From Stutzerimonas stutzeri RCH2 (GTDB taxonomy: Bacteria; Pseudomonadota; Gammaproteobacteria; Pseudomonadales; Pseudomonadaceae), in contig NC_019936.1 of assembly GCF_000327065.1 (NCBI RefSeq), positions 1,364,001 to 1,428,000 of the forward strand: DNA of 64,000 bases. The letters are read 5' to 3'. The position numbers and the translations under genes were made by a program. Numbering within the stretch: position 1 is the first letter of the stretch; each line of letters starts with the position of its first letter. Positions 9,633 through 18,922 of this stretch are shown piece by piece. A model generated the notes under the pieces. It had not been told where the DNA came from, searched no databases, and saw only the letters and a program-made list of their open reading frames with translations.

Positions 9633-10781
9633 ATGCTCATCAGTAAACTGCCCAACGTTGGCACCACCATTTTCACTACCATGTCGCAACTGGCTGCGGA
9701 CACGGGTGCGTTGAACCTGTCCCAGGGCTTTCCCGATTTCGACGGCCCCGAAGCGTTACGCGAAGCCGTCGCAGGTCACGTCATGGCGGGGCACAACCAG
9801 TACGCCCCGATGACCGGCTTGCCGGCGTTGCGTGAGCAGGTCGCGGCGAAGGTCGCCGGCTTGTATGGGCGCGATGTGGATGCCGCCGCCGAGGTCACGA
9901 TCACCCCAGGCGCTACCCAGGCCATTTTCTGCGCGATCCAGGCGGTGATCCGGCCCGGCGACGAGGTCATCGTATTCGACCCCTGCTACGACAGTTACGA
10001 GCCGTCGGTACAGCTAGCCGGTGGCGTCTGCATCCACCAGCAGCTGAGCCTGCCGGATTTCCGCATCGACTGGCAGCGCCTGGCTGACGCCATCACACCG
10101 CGCACGCGGATGATCGTGCTGAACACGCCACACAATCCCAGCGGCGCGCTGATCGATGCCGATGATCTCGATCGGCTGGCTGCGCTGATTCGCGAGCGCG
10201 ATATCTATCTGCTCAGCGACGAGGTCTATGAACACCTGGTGTTCGACGGCCGCGAGCATGCCAGCGTGCTGCGCCACGATGAGCTCTACCAGCGTGCGTT
10301 CGTCATCAGTTCCTTTGGCAAGACGTACCACGTCACCGGCTGGAAAACCGGATACGTCGTTGCGCCGCCGATGCTCAGCGTCGAGCTGCGCAAGGTGCAT
10401 CAGTACGTCAGTTTCACCGGCGTGACGCCGCTGCAGTGGGCCTTGGCCGATTTCATGGCCGCTCATCCCGAACACCTGGCCGAATTGCCGGCGTTCTACC
10501 AGGCCAAGCGCGATCTGTTCTGCGATCTGTTGGCTGGTTCCCGCTTCAGCTTTACCCGTGCTGCCGGCACCTACTTCCAGCTCGCCGATTATTCGGCGAT
10601 CCGCCCCGACCTCGACGACGTCGCCATGGCCGAGTGGCTGACCCGCGAGCACGGCGTTGCATGCATTCCGATATCGGTTTTCTATCAGCACCCGCCGGCC
10701 AATCTCAGGCTGGTGCGCTTCTGCTTTGCCAAACGAGAGGAGACGCTGCGACAAGCGGCGGAACGACTATGCGCGATTTGA
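9633..10781 (+). CDS. PLP-dependent aminotransferase, methionine aminotransferase type (MtnE/YbdL-like)
   Basis: 382-residue fold-type I aminotransferase. Seen: LNLSQGFPDFDGP at the N-terminus, NTPHNPSGALI, LLSDEVYEHLVFDG, and the Schiff-base lysine in SSFGKTYHVTGWKTGYV (about Lys230). The sequence resembles YbdL-type enzymes, which prefer methionine and aromatic amino acids. The start ATG at 9633 has GGAAGG 5 bases upstream. The last 13 bases overlap the amidase gene, whose relatives hydrolyse the amide of the corresponding 2-oxo acid, so a methionine-salvage or glutamine-transamination role is inferred. Confidence 0.9.
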   Translation: MLISKLPNVGTTIFTTMSQLAADTGALNLSQGFPDFDGPEALREAVAGHVMAGHNQYAPMTGLPALREQVAAKVAGLYGRDVDAAAEVTITPGATQAIFCAIQAVIRPGDEVIVFDPCYDSYEPSVQLAGGVCIHQQLSLPDFRIDWQRLADAITPRTRMIVLNTPHNPSGALIDADDLDRLAALIRERDIYLLSDEVYEHLVFDGREHASVLRHDELYQRAFVISSFGKTYHVTGWKTGYVVAPPMLSVELRKVHQYVSFTGVTPLQWALADFMAAHPEHLAELPAFYQAKRDLFCDLLAGSRFSFTRAAGTYFQLADYSAIRPDLDDVAMAEWLTREHGVACIPISVFYQHPPANLRLVRFCFAKREETLRQAAERLCAI

Positions 10782-11563
10782 ACAATCTGCCCGACCTCGA
10801 ACTGGCGCTGGTGCAGACCAGCCTGATCTGGCAGGACGCTGCCGCCAATCACGAACGCTTCGCCACGCTGCTGGATCAGGCCAGCGGCGCGGATCTGATC
10901 GTGCTGCCGGAAATGTTCACCACCGGCTTCTCCATGGAATCTTCCGCTCTCGCCGAGCCGGAGGAGGGCGCGACCTATGCCTGGTTGCGCACCCAGGCCG
11001 CGCGGCTGGAAGCAGTAATCACCGGCAGCGTGATCATCGAGGCGGCCGACGGCAGCCATCGCAACCGCCTGCTCTGGGCGCGCCCGGATGGTGAGGTGCT
11101 GCACTATGACAAGCGCCACCTGTTCCGCATGGCTGGAGAGCACAAGCACTACACCCCCGGGCAGCAGCAGGCGTTGTTCGAGCTGAACGGCTGGCGCGTG
11201 CGCCCACTGATCTGCTACGACCTGCGCTTCCCGGTGTGGAGTCGCGACCCGCACGGCACCGACCTGCTGCTCTACACGGCAAACTGGCCCGCCGCGCGTC
11301 GCGATGCCTGGAATCGCCTGCTGCCGGCGCGTGCCATCGAAAATCTGTGCTACGTGGCCGCGGTCAACCGGGTCGGCGAGGACGGCAAGGGCTACCCGTA
11401 CAGTGGCGACAGCCAGGTGCTCGACTTCAAGGGCGACACGCTGCTGAACGGCGAAGATCGCGATGCGGTATTGCGTTGCACATTGCGCGCGCGCGACCTG
11501 GCGGCGTTCCGCGAGCGTTTCCCGGCCTATCACGATGGCGACGAGTTCGAGCTGAAATTCTGA
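10769..11563 (+). CDS. Nitrilase-superfamily omega-amidase (YafV/Nit2-like)
   Basis: 264 residues with the complete nitrilase catalytic triad: Glu48 (VLPEMFTTGF), Lys115 (HYDKRHLFR) and Cys149 (LICYDLRFPVW). Relatives hydrolyse 2-oxoglutaramate or 2-oxosuccinamate, removing the 2-oxo amides that glutamine-dependent transamination produces. The ATG lies inside the end of the aminotransferase gene, so the two are translationally coupled. Substrate is inferred from family and neighbour. Confidence 0.92.
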   Translation: MRDLNNLPDLELALVQTSLIWQDAAANHERFATLLDQASGADLIVLPEMFTTGFSMESSALAEPEEGATYAWLRTQAARLEAVITGSVIIEAADGSHRNRLLWARPDGEVLHYDKRHLFRMAGEHKHYTPGQQQALFELNGWRVRPLICYDLRFPVWSRDPHGTDLLLYTANWPAARRDAWNRLLPARAIENLCYVAAVNRVGEDGKGYPYSGDSQVLDFKGDTLLNGEDRDAVLRCTLRARDLAAFRERFPAYHDGDEFELKF

Positions 11564-11574
11564 CGGTATGCCGA

Positions 11575-11766
11575 TCAGCGCGCGGGCTGTTCAGCGGTCC
11601 GCGTGACCAGATAGGTCTGCTTGTGTCCGCGTCGCTGGTAGGCCTCCATCCACCGCTCGGCGCTGGCGCGATCATGGAAACGCTGCATTTCCACTTCGTT
11701 GCCGTTATCGTCGATCCGGTAAAGCACCCAGCTGGGTCGCTCGGCCGCTGATCGCTGCGTATTCAT
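11575..11766 (-). CDS. Small conserved hypothetical protein (63 aa)
   Basis: Cytoplasmic 63-residue protein beginning MNTQRSAAERPSWVLYRIDDNGNE. There is no signal peptide or TM segment. The start is well supported by AGGGGAAG about 4 bases before the ATG. The pattern WVLYRIDDNGNEVEMQRF...ERWMEAYQRRGHKQTY looks like a compact beta-alpha domain that could bind a nucleic acid or protein, but I cannot assign a function. It faces the amidase gene, with 11 bases between the stops. Confidence 0.72.
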   Translation of the reverse strand: MNTQRSAAERPSWVLYRIDDNGNEVEMQRFHDRASAERWMEAYQRRGHKQTYLVTRTAEQPAR

Positions 11767-11821
11767 TGGCTTCCCCTGAGCAGCAAGCCATTCGGAAGTC
11801 CAGCCACTTGGGAGGTGTCCG

Positions 11822-12355
11822 GTGAAGAGCCTTCTTCAGCTCAGCGAAGTCTATGCCATTCTCGAGCCGGGCCCCGTGGTGTTGCTTGGCACCTCACTGG
11901 GCGGGCGGGCCAATCTCATGCCGCTGTCATGGCATTGCATGATGGAGTTCGAGCCACCGCTGGTCGGCTGTGTGGTCAGCGCTGGAAACCATTCGTTCAG
12001 CGCCTTGCAGGCCACCGGCGAATGCGTGATCAACGTCCCGACCGAGTCACTCGCTCGACAACTGGTTGGTTGCGGCAATTGCCATGGCGATCAGTGCGAC
12101 AAGTTCGCCTGTTTCGGACTTACCCCGCTGCCCTCGGCAGAGGTGGCGGTGCCGCGAGTGGAGGAGTGTTTTGCGAATCTGGAATGCCGCGTGGTGGATC
12201 GGCAGCTGGTGGATCGCTACAACTTCTTCATCCTGCAGGTGGTGCAGGCGTGGATCGATCCTTCCGTCACTGCGCCACGTACGCTGCATCATCGAGGCTA
12301 CGGCAAGTTCATGCTTGCCGGAAAGGAAATCCAGCTCGCTTCAAAGATGCGTTGA
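11822..12355 (+). CDS. Flavin reductase-like (FMN-binding split barrel) protein
   Basis: 177 residues. Flavin_Reduct domain signatures are the early strand PGPVVLLGTSLGGRANLMPLSW and VSAGNHSFSALQATGECVINVP. In this family FMN is bound and reduced for a partner oxygenase or used directly. The start is GTG with GGGAGG (11811-11816) about 5 bases upstream. The C-terminal 15 bases overlap the convergent DUF2784 gene. The partner and substrate are unknown. Confidence 0.85.
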   Translation: MKSLLQLSEVYAILEPGPVVLLGTSLGGRANLMPLSWHCMMEFEPPLVGCVVSAGNHSFSALQATGECVINVPTESLARQLVGCGNCHGDQCDKFACFGLTPLPSAEVAVPRVEECFANLECRVVDRQLVDRYNFFILQVVQAWIDPSVTAPRTLHHRGYGKFMLAGKEIQLASKMR

Positions 12356-12712
12356 GCGACGGCGTAGCCATACCCAGCCATAGATACCCACATTGACCAG
12401 CAGCACCACCGCGGCCAGCACGTATTGCGCCGGCAGGGTCAGCCAGTCCGGGTAGATCAGCGGCATCAGATAGTGCTCGACGAAGCCTTCGCTGTAGCCA
12501 GCGTCGCCCGCACGCAGACGCAGCAGCTGCTCCCAACGTGTCAGTGGGCATCCACGGTCGGCTATTTCGACGAATATCGCCCAGGCCGCCGCCGGCAAAT
12601 GCCATAGCATCATGCTTGGGCGCCACAGGCAGAGGAGGCCGCCCAGCAGAGCGAACAGCACGAAGGCAAGGTGCAGAAGCAGCAACCCGTCCGCTGCAAC
12701 GCGGTAGATCAT
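12341..12712 (-). CDS. DUF2784 family inner-membrane protein
   Basis: 123 residues starting MIYRVAADGLLLLHLAFVLFALLGGLLC. Hydrophobic helices lie at about 8-30, 34-50 and 92-115. The conserved family features include HLAFV, a central CPLTRWEQ and GYSEGFVEHYL. The start overlaps the end of the upstream DUF2238 gene (ATGA at 12709-12712), so the two are coupled. The function of the family is unknown. An in-frame upstream extension exists but is Pro/Arg-rich shadow sequence. Confidence 0.85.
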   Translation of the reverse strand: MIYRVAADGLLLLHLAFVLFALLGGLLCLWRPSMMLWHLPAAAWAIFVEIADRGCPLTRWEQLLRLRAGDAGYSEGFVEHYLMPLIYPDWLTLPAQYVLAAVVLLVNVGIYGWVWLRRRSTHL

Positions 12713-13344
12713 GGCGATGACCTGGCGGGACGGGCACCGGGCAGCTCGGTAAGCTGGCGGTCCTGCAGCTTTGCGAACAGCAGCAGGCCGCCCAGCGCGC
12801 CGATCAATGCCAGGAGCATGTCCGACTGGGTATCCCACGGGTCTCCCTGGGTACCGAGGAAATCTACTGCGCCTTGACCAGCCAGGAGTGCGACCCACCA
12901 TTCGATCAGCTCATAAAAAGCACTGATGGCGAGAGCCACGCAAACCGCCAGCAAATTGAGCATTCTGCTTCTAACCAGATAGCCACCGCGGAGCAGGATT
13001 TCCCTGGCGATCAGCGCTGGCACCAGCCCCTGCATGAAATGCCCCAGCTTGTCATATGGATTACGACTGAGTTCGAAGAAGTCTTGCACCCAGAAGCCCA
13101 ATGGCACGCGCGCGTAGGTATAGGCGCCGCCGAGAATGAGTACCAGCGCATGGGCGGCGATCAGTACGTACAGCAGCTGTGTAAGCGGCGTCCGCTGGTA
13201 GGTACAGAGCAGTATCGGCGCCGCGATCAGCACTGGTGCGACCTCCAGTAGCCAGGTCGGCCTATCGTAGGGAGCTATCCCGGAAACGATCAGCGCCAGC
13301 AGGACGGCGCTCGCCAGCGCAACATTGACGGAGGTTCGCTGCAT
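12709..13344 (-). CDS. DUF2238 / YjdF-like multi-spanning membrane protein
   Basis: 211 residues with about six membrane helices. The family pattern is clear: GGAYTYARVPLGFWVQDFFELSRNPYDKLGHFMQG, then SAFYELIEWWVALL and DFLGTQGDPWDTQSDMLLALIGA. Conserved Asp, His and Glu residues face the membrane region, which hints at metal or substrate binding, but no function is established. It is the first gene of a two-gene unit with the DUF2784 gene. Confidence 0.87.
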   Translation of the reverse strand: MQRTSVNVALASAVLLALIVSGIAPYDRPTWLLEVAPVLIAAPILLCTYQRTPLTQLLYVLIAAHALVLILGGAYTYARVPLGFWVQDFFELSRNPYDKLGHFMQGLVPALIAREILLRGGYLVRSRMLNLLAVCVALAISAFYELIEWWVALLAGQGAVDFLGTQGDPWDTQSDMLLALIGALGGLLLFAKLQDRQLTELPGARPARSSP

Positions 13345-13418
13345 AGGGTCTGCCTTGGGCGAATACTGGCGCTAGCATGGCGCTGCGTTGCAACTACGGC
13401 AAGCGGTCGCTTGGAGCG

Positions 13419-14132
13419 TCAGCGCGCAGCGACCGACGGGGCCTTGCTGCAACTTCGCCGGTCAACGCTGCCGACATGGTCGTTGGCGTTGCCCTGTACG
13501 CAGGCGATGCGCTGGTTGCGCCAGCGCTCCCATTCGCTGACCGGGTACTGGCGGTTCCAGATGTCGTACAGACGCCGGTCCTGCTTCGACAGGCGCAGCT
13601 TGTAGCGCTCGCTCATGTACAGATAGGTGCGGGCAATGGCGCCGCGGCTGTATTCGGGCGGCATCGCCGTGCGCTGCTTGAAGTTGACCACGAAGGGACA
13701 AGCACCGTACTGGCTGGGCTTTTCGCTGAGCATGCCGAAGCCGAAGTTGCTGCGGTCGCCGTTCACCTCGCCGACCACCGGGACCAGGTTGTGCAGGTCG
13801 GCTTCCGCCCGGCTGAACACCGGATCGTTGGCCGTGCAGTGCTTGCGTCCGCCTTGTTGCCAGCATTGGCGCTGATGGCCGATCACCCAGGCCGGCACGA
13901 TATGCTCCCATTCGACCCGCTCGGCACGTTTGGGCTGCTTGCGCGGAATGTAACCACAACTGGCGAGATCGATGCGGTTGCCCTTGAACTCGCAGCCGCA
14001 ATAGAAATCCACCGGGCGGTCGGCATAGATGGTCCAGGCTACCTTCTTGGCCTCGCGGAAGGTGCGAGGCGCGTCGGCGTAGCTGCTGGAGGACACCAGC
14101 AGGGCGAGCAGGAAAAAGCTGAAGCGGCGCAT
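13419..14132 (-). CDS. Secreted/periplasmic endonuclease I (EndA/NucM family)
   Basis: 237 residues with signal peptide [19 protein letters not shown]. The His-Me finger nuclease motif is seen as [20 protein letters not shown], followed by [21 protein letters not shown] with the conserved Asn and Asp. There are several cysteines in the mature part, consistent with disulfides. Such enzymes cut DNA in the periplasm or outside the cell. Confidence 0.93.
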   Translation of the reverse strand: MRRFSFFLLALLVSSSSYADAPRTFREAKKVAWTIYADRPVDFYCGCEFKGNRIDLASCGYIPRKQPKRAERVEWEHIVPAWVIGHQRQCWQQGGRKHCTANDPVFSRAEADLHNLVPVVGEVNGDRSNFGFGMLSEKPSQYGACPFVVNFKQRTAMPPEYSRGAIARTYLYMSERYKLRLSKQDRRLYDIWNRQYPVSEWERWRNQRIACVQGNANDHVGSVDRRSCSKAPSVAAR

Positions 14133-14232
14133 GGAAATCTCGACGACTGAACGAGTTCCGCATCCATGCGAAGGGCCGGCATTCTACCGTCCTTGCTATT
14201 AAAAGCCATATAAAACAATAACTTGTATGATG

Positions 14233-15090
14233 TCACCTGGCCTTCATCTGCCCCAGGCGATTGATCCACAGCGAGGCGAGGATGATCGTCCCGCCCACCG
14301 CGAGCAGTAGCAGATTGGTCGTGGTGCCCCAGAACAACAGGTTGAGCATCAGGCCCACCGGCACCGCCATGTTGTTCATTACCGCCAGGGTACCGGCATC
14401 CACCAGTGTCGCGCCCTTGTTCCAGCAGAACTGGCCGACAGCGGTGGCCAGCACGCCCATCCAGATCAGCACCGCCCATTGCGTCGTGGTGGTCGGCAGT
14501 TTTTCCGCATTACCGAACAGCAGCCACGCCGGCAGCACGATCACCAGTGCGCCGAGAAAGAAGTAGCCGAAGCGGCGATGCAATGGCACGTCGGAGGGGT
14601 AACGCTGCGCCAGATGCTTGTAGAACACCTGACCGGCGGCGAAGGTGAAGTTCGCCAGCTGCATGAGCAGGAAGCCGCCGAGAAAATCGCCGGAAACCCC
14701 GTCGTAACGGATAAGTCCGGCGCCGAACACCGCGACGGCTGCCGCGACCAGTGCCCAGGGGTTGAAGCGGCGGTTGAGCGCATCGTCGATCAGCGTCACG
14801 TGCAGCGGCGTGAGCACGGTGAACAGCAGCACCTCGGCGACCGTCAGCACGTTGAAACTCATGTACAGGCACAGGTAGGTGACGCCGAATTGCAACGCGC
14901 CGACCAGGGTCACGCCAGCAATAAAGCCGGGGGCGACGCCGCGCCAACGGGTCAGCGGCAGAAACACCAACCCGGCGAGGATCACTCGCGTGAGCACGGC
15001 GAAATAGCTGTCCACCTGGCCGGCCAGGTAAACGCCGATCAGGTTGAAGGAAAAGGCCCAGAGTAGGGTGACGAAGATCAGATAGCGCAT
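14233..15090 (-). CDS. EamA/DMT-family transporter (putative amino-acid/metabolite exporter)
   Basis: 285 residues with ten predicted helices and two EamA repeats. The first begins MRYLIFVTLLWAFSFNLIGVYLAGQVDSYF. The second begins near ANFTFAAGQVFYKH and contains QWAVLIWMGVLATAVGQFCWNKGATLV. GAGGAG lies 6 bases before the ATG. The substrate cannot be read from the sequence. About 100 bases separate it from endA downstream; that gap holds an AT-rich stretch near 14195-14230. Confidence 0.88.
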   Translation of the reverse strand: MRYLIFVTLLWAFSFNLIGVYLAGQVDSYFAVLTRVILAGLVFLPLTRWRGVAPGFIAGVTLVGALQFGVTYLCLYMSFNVLTVAEVLLFTVLTPLHVTLIDDALNRRFNPWALVAAAVAVFGAGLIRYDGVSGDFLGGFLLMQLANFTFAAGQVFYKHLAQRYPSDVPLHRRFGYFFLGALVIVLPAWLLFGNAEKLPTTTTQWAVLIWMGVLATAVGQFCWNKGATLVDAGTLAVMNNMAVPVGLMLNLLFWGTTTNLLLLAVGGTIILASLWINRLGQMKAR

Positions 15091-15145
15091 GCCGGCTCCT
15101 CGACTAAGGCCGGCGACGTTAGCGGTTGCGCATGAAAGAGGGAAG

Positions 15146-15173
15146 GGCTGGCGAGCCTGCAGGCCCGCCAGCC
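15146..15173 (-). terminator. Hairpin after the alcohol dehydrogenase gene
   Basis: Perfect 8-bp arms GGCTGGCG (15146-15153) and CGCCAGCC (15166-15173), six bases beyond the dehydrogenase stop on the minus strand. No long T-run follows, so termination is only probable. Confidence 0.5.
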
Positions 15174-15179
15174 GAACGA

Positions 15180-16235
15180 TCAGGCCGACTTCAGGGTGGC
15201 CATGTCGATGACGAAGCGATACTTCACGTCGCTCTTGAGCATGCGCTCGTAGGCGTCGTTGATGTCCTGCATGCGGATCATCTCGATGTCCGAGACGATG
15301 CCGTGCTCGGCGCAGAAGTCGAGCATCTCCTGGGTTTCGGCGATACCGCCGATCAGCGAGCCGGCAATGCGGCGGCGCTTGAAGATCAGGCCGAACACGC
15401 TCGGCGACGGGTGCGGCGAAGCCGGTGCGCCAACCAGGGTCATGGTGGCGTCGCGCTTGAGCAGATTGACGAAGGCGTCGAGGTTGTGCGGCGCGGCAAC
15501 GGTGTTGAGGATGAAGTCGAAGCTGTTGGCGTGCGCCGCCATCTCGTCCTTGTTCTTCGACACCACCACTTCGGCAGCGCCGAGGCGCAGGGCATCTTCA
15601 CGCTTGTCTGGCGAGGTGGTGAACAGCACGACCTTCGCGCCCATGGCATTGGCGATCTTCACGGCCATGTGGCCAAGACCGCCGAGGCCGACCACACCGA
15701 CCTTCTGCCCCGGGCCGACCTTCCACTGGCGCAGCGGCGAGTAGGTGGTGATGCCCGCGCAAAGCAGCGGCGCGACGGCGGCGAGGTTGTCGGTGTGGTT
15801 GATGCGCAACACGTACTTTTCATCCACCACGATGTTGTCGGAATAGCCGCCGAGGGTGTTCTCGCCACCGCCGAAGGCCGGACCGTTGTAGGTGCCGACG
15901 AAACCGTTCTCGCAATACTGCTCCAGCCCTTCGCCACAGGACGAGCAGGTGCGGCAGCTATCGACCAGGCAGCCAACGCCGGCGATATCGCCCGCCTTGA
16001 ACTTGCTGACGTTCGCGCCGACCGCGCTTACACGGCCGACGATCTCGTGGCCGGGCACCGAGGGATACAGGGTGTTGTTCCACTCGTTGCGCGCGGTATG
16101 CAGGTCCGAATGACAGACGCCGCAGAACAAAATCTCGATCCGCACGTCGTTCGGTCCTACTTCGCGGCGCGAGAAGGAGTAGGGGGCGAGCGGGGTGCTT
16201 GGATCGAGGGCGGCGTAACCGATGCTGTTGCTCAT
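15180..16235 (-). CDS. Zinc-dependent NAD(P) alcohol dehydrogenase (cinnamyl/YahK-like MDR)
   Basis: 351 residues. The catalytic zinc site is in ILFCGVCHSDLHTARNEW and VPGHEIVGRV. The structural zinc cysteines are in DSCRTCSSCGEGLEQYC. The Rossmann motif is GVVGLGGLGHMAVKIA. The pattern fits the YahK/AdhC-like broad aldehyde reductases that use NADPH. AAGGAG lies 5 bases before the ATG at 16235 (MSNSIGYAALDP); the open frame upstream is not conserved-looking. Confidence 0.93.
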   Translation of the reverse strand: MSNSIGYAALDPSTPLAPYSFSRREVGPNDVRIEILFCGVCHSDLHTARNEWNNTLYPSVPGHEIVGRVSAVGANVSKFKAGDIAGVGCLVDSCRTCSSCGEGLEQYCENGFVGTYNGPAFGGGENTLGGYSDNIVVDEKYVLRINHTDNLAAVAPLLCAGITTYSPLRQWKVGPGQKVGVVGLGGLGHMAVKIANAMGAKVVLFTTSPDKREDALRLGAAEVVVSKNKDEMAAHANSFDFILNTVAAPHNLDAFVNLLKRDATMTLVGAPASPHPSPSVFGLIFKRRRIAGSLIGGIAETQEMLDFCAEHGIVSDIEMIRMQDINDAYERMLKSDVKYRFVIDMATLKSA

Positions 16236-16490
16236 GACGGCTCCTTTGTGTGTTCGGAATTTGCAGAGGCCAAGCCTAATGGCGGCGAAGTCGGCTGCGT
16301 TTGCACAATCCTGCCGAAGGCTGGTGCGTTTCTGCCGCAATGGTCGCCAGGGCTGATAGCGCAGACTGAGTTGGGAGGCGTTCAGTGACGAACAGTTCAG
16401 TCGCTCATCGCTGTTTGGAGGTTTGCCGTCACTGCTGGCGGATAGCGGGAGGGGAAGGCGGGCCGTGCGGTAGGTCGCAGGACTAACGAA

Positions 16491-16514
16491 GGCGGGCCCG
16501 GATGCGGGCCCGCC
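16491..16514 (-). terminator. leuA terminator hairpin
   Basis: Perfect 9-bp arms GGCGGGCCC (16491-16499) and GGGCCCGCC (16506-16514), with a 6-base loop, just beyond the leuA stop. The stem is very GC-rich. There is no clear T-tract on the minus strand. Confidence 0.6.
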
Positions 16515-16522
16515 GTTCAGGC

Positions 16523-18193
16523 TCAGGCTGCCTTGTCCTGGGCCTCGCGCAGGGCGCGGTTCATGGCGCTGAACAGGGCGCGGATGCTGGCAGTGGTGAT
16601 GTTCTCGTCGATGCCGATACCGTGCAGCGGCCGCTCACCGTCCAGACGCACCTCGATATAGGCTGCGGCCTTGGCGTTGCTGCCGGCACCGATGGAGTGC
16701 TCGTGGTAATCCATGATCTCCAGCTTGACCGGCAGCGCAGCGACCAAGGCCTCCAGCGGGCCTTTGCCGATGCCGCGCCAGTGGACGACTTCGCCATCAG
16801 CGGCCACTTCCACGTCCACCGCGCTGGTGCCGTTCTCTTCCTGCAGGCGATGACCTTTGAGCGTATAGGGCGCGGTTGCCTGCAGGTACTCGGCTTCCAG
16901 CAGCGCGTAGATCTGCTTGGCACTCATCTCCAGGCCGAGGCGGTCGGTTTCCTTCTGCACCACCTGGCTGAACTCGATCTGCATGCGGCGCGGCAGGCTG
17001 ATGCCATATTCCTGCTCGAGCAGGAAGGTGATGCCGCCCTTGCCGGACTGGCTGTTGACGCGAATCACCGCCTCGTAGCTGCGGCCGATGTCGGCCGGGT
17101 CGATCGGCAGATAAGGCACTTCCCAGATGCTGTCCGGGTCCTGCTGGCTGAAACCCTTGCGAATCGCATCCTGGTGCGAGCCGGAGAATGCGGTGTGCAC
17201 CAGGTCGCCCACGTAAGGGTGGCGCGGATGCACCGGCAGCTGATTGCATTCCTCGACCACCTTGCGCACCGCGTCGATGTCGGAGAAGTCCAGTTGCGGG
17301 TCGATGCCCTGGGTGTACATGTTCAGTGCCACGGTCACCAGGTCGACGTTGCCGGTGCGCTCGCCATTGCCGAACAGGCAGCCTTCGACGCGATCGGCGC
17401 CGGCCATCAGGCCCAGTTCGGTGGCGGCCACGCCGGTGCCGCGGTCGTTATGGGTGTGCAGGCTGACCAGTACGCTGTCGCGCCGGTCGACGTGACGGCA
17501 GAACCACTCGATCTGGTCGGCGTAGATATTGGGTGTGGCGGCTTCGACCGTGGCTGGCAGGTTGAGGATCAGCTTCTGTTCCGGCGTTGGCTGGAACACC
17601 TCGATCACGGCATTGCACACCTCGACAGCGAATTCCGGCTCGGTGGAGCTGAAGATCTCCGGCGAGTACTCGAAACGCCAGGCGGTTTCCGGGTTCTGTG
17701 CGGCCAGGCGCTTGATGATCTGCGCTGCATTGACCGCGATGTTCACCACGCCGGCCTTGTCCTGATTGAAAACGATGCGGCGGAAGCTTGGCGCGGTGGC
17801 GTTGTAGTAGTGGACGATGGCCTGCTTGGCGCCCTTCAGCGATTCGAAGGTGCGGGTGATCAGATCCTCGCGCGCCTGGGTCAGCACCTGGATGGTGACG
17901 TCGTCGGGGATGTGGCCGCCTTCGATCAGCTCCCGGACGAAGTCGAAATCGGTCTGCGAAGCAGAGGGGAAGCCGACCTCGATTTCCTTGATGCCGACCT
18001 GAACCAGCGTCTTGAAGAAACGCATCTTCTTCGCTGCATCCATCGGCTCGATCAGCGACTGGTTGCCATCGCGCAGATCCGAACTCAGCCAGATCGGTGC
18101 CTGGGTGATCGTCTTCGACGGCCAGGTGCGATCCGGAATGTCGATGGCCGGGAAGGCGCGATATTTTTTCGACGGGTTCTTGAGCATGGTCAT
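16523..18193 (-). CDS. leuA: 2-isopropylmalate synthase
   Basis: 556-residue long-form LeuA (IPMS2-like, as in pseudomonads), the first committed step of leucine synthesis. The TIM-barrel catalytic domain has [15 protein letters not shown] with the metal-binding Asp, and [15 protein letters not shown] with the HxH pair. The linker follows, then a C-terminal regulatory domain of about 130 residues that binds leucine ([23 protein letters not shown]). Two ATGs are close together (18193 and 18187); the first gives [18 protein letters not shown]. An in-frame region extends 74 codons upstream but has no family resemblance. It is divergent from the copper-uptake pair. Confidence 0.97.
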   Translation of the reverse strand: MTMLKNPSKKYRAFPAIDIPDRTWPSKTITQAPIWLSSDLRDGNQSLIEPMDAAKKMRFFKTLVQVGIKEIEVGFPSASQTDFDFVRELIEGGHIPDDVTIQVLTQAREDLITRTFESLKGAKQAIVHYYNATAPSFRRIVFNQDKAGVVNIAVNAAQIIKRLAAQNPETAWRFEYSPEIFSSTEPEFAVEVCNAVIEVFQPTPEQKLILNLPATVEAATPNIYADQIEWFCRHVDRRDSVLVSLHTHNDRGTGVAATELGLMAGADRVEGCLFGNGERTGNVDLVTVALNMYTQGIDPQLDFSDIDAVRKVVEECNQLPVHPRHPYVGDLVHTAFSGSHQDAIRKGFSQQDPDSIWEVPYLPIDPADIGRSYEAVIRVNSQSGKGGITFLLEQEYGISLPRRMQIEFSQVVQKETDRLGLEMSAKQIYALLEAEYLQATAPYTLKGHRLQEENGTSAVDVEVAADGEVVHWRGIGKGPLEALVAALPVKLEIMDYHEHSIGAGSNAKAAAYIEVRLDGERPLHGIGIDENITTASIRALFSAMNRALREAQDKAA

Positions 18194-18487
18194 GGCGTTT
18201 CCCCAGGTGAAGCTTGAGCAAGCAACTTGTTTGCCTGTTACAGGCGGTGGTTTATGGTGCAAAGCTATTGCTTGATGGTCGGTGCGTGCAAGCTTCTGAC
18301 AAAAATTGATGTTTTGTTCCAATAAATGATCAGTTGTGGTTTTTTCTGCTGATTCCTGAAGAAAAGCTCGAGCTTGATTGCTCCCGCTTCTTGCGGCCTC
18401 ATGTCGCAGCAGCATCCATGCGGGCTGCGTGCGATCATCGGGCTACCTCCCGCTGGGTTACGTCACGGTCAACTGAAGGACATGCCG

Positions 18488-18871
18488 GTGACACGCAAAC
18501 GGCTTACGACATTGAGTATCTGGCTTGGCCTGTTCGCCATGCTGATGATTCATGTCGGCCCGTTGTACTCTGCGGTTCAAGCCGCTCAGGCCGCCCAGCT
18601 CAGCGAGCACCATCACCATGCCGAACATGAGCCCTCCGCTCACGGCCACCATGGCCAGGCACGCGCGGGGGAGCCGGCCTGGCTCGCGGCGCTGGACCTC
18701 TGCGGTTACTGCGAGCTGCTGACGGTCAATCCACCGCTCAGTCTTTCCGTCCAACTGGTTCTGCCTCACCACGAACCGGGTTATTTCCAGCCCCTTCCCG
18801 AACAGCCGCTGCCGCCTGCGCTGCGTCGCAGCAGTGGCCATCCCCGTGCCCCTCCGCTTCTGCCCTGCTGA
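18488..18871 (+). CDS. DUF2946 His-rich periplasmic protein, partner of copper receptor
   Basis: 127 residues. An N-terminal signal/anchor helix (RLTTLSIWLGLFAMLMIHVGPLYSA) is followed by a histidine cluster EHHHHAEHEPSAHGHHGQ at about 45-62 and a CxxC in DLCGYCELL. DUF2946 genes commonly precede copper TonB receptors or copper genes, and the His/Cys content fits metal binding. GAAGGA at 18475-18480 is 7 bases before the GTG at 18488 but only 1 base before the ATG at 18482, so GTG is preferred. It lies 51 bases before the receptor gene and is probably co-transcribed. Confidence 0.8.
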   Translation: MTRKRLTTLSIWLGLFAMLMIHVGPLYSAVQAAQAAQLSEHHHHAEHEPSAHGHHGQARAGEPAWLAALDLCGYCELLTVNPPLSLSVQLVLPHHEPGYFQPLPEQPLPPALRRSSGHPRAPPLLPC

Positions 18872-18922
18872 CGTTCATCGACCGCTAATGGCGGTTCAAT
18901 CACATGCAGAAGTGGAAATTCT

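Noticed and set aside
15126..16388. 420-codon plus-strand frame antisense to the alcohol dehydrogenase gene
   Set aside because: The minus strand encodes a zinc dehydrogenase with all metal ligands; shadow.
16502..18217. 571-codon plus-strand frame antisense to leuA
   Set aside because: leuA is clear on the other strand; the antisense product is His/Leu/Asp-rich shadow sequence without motifs.
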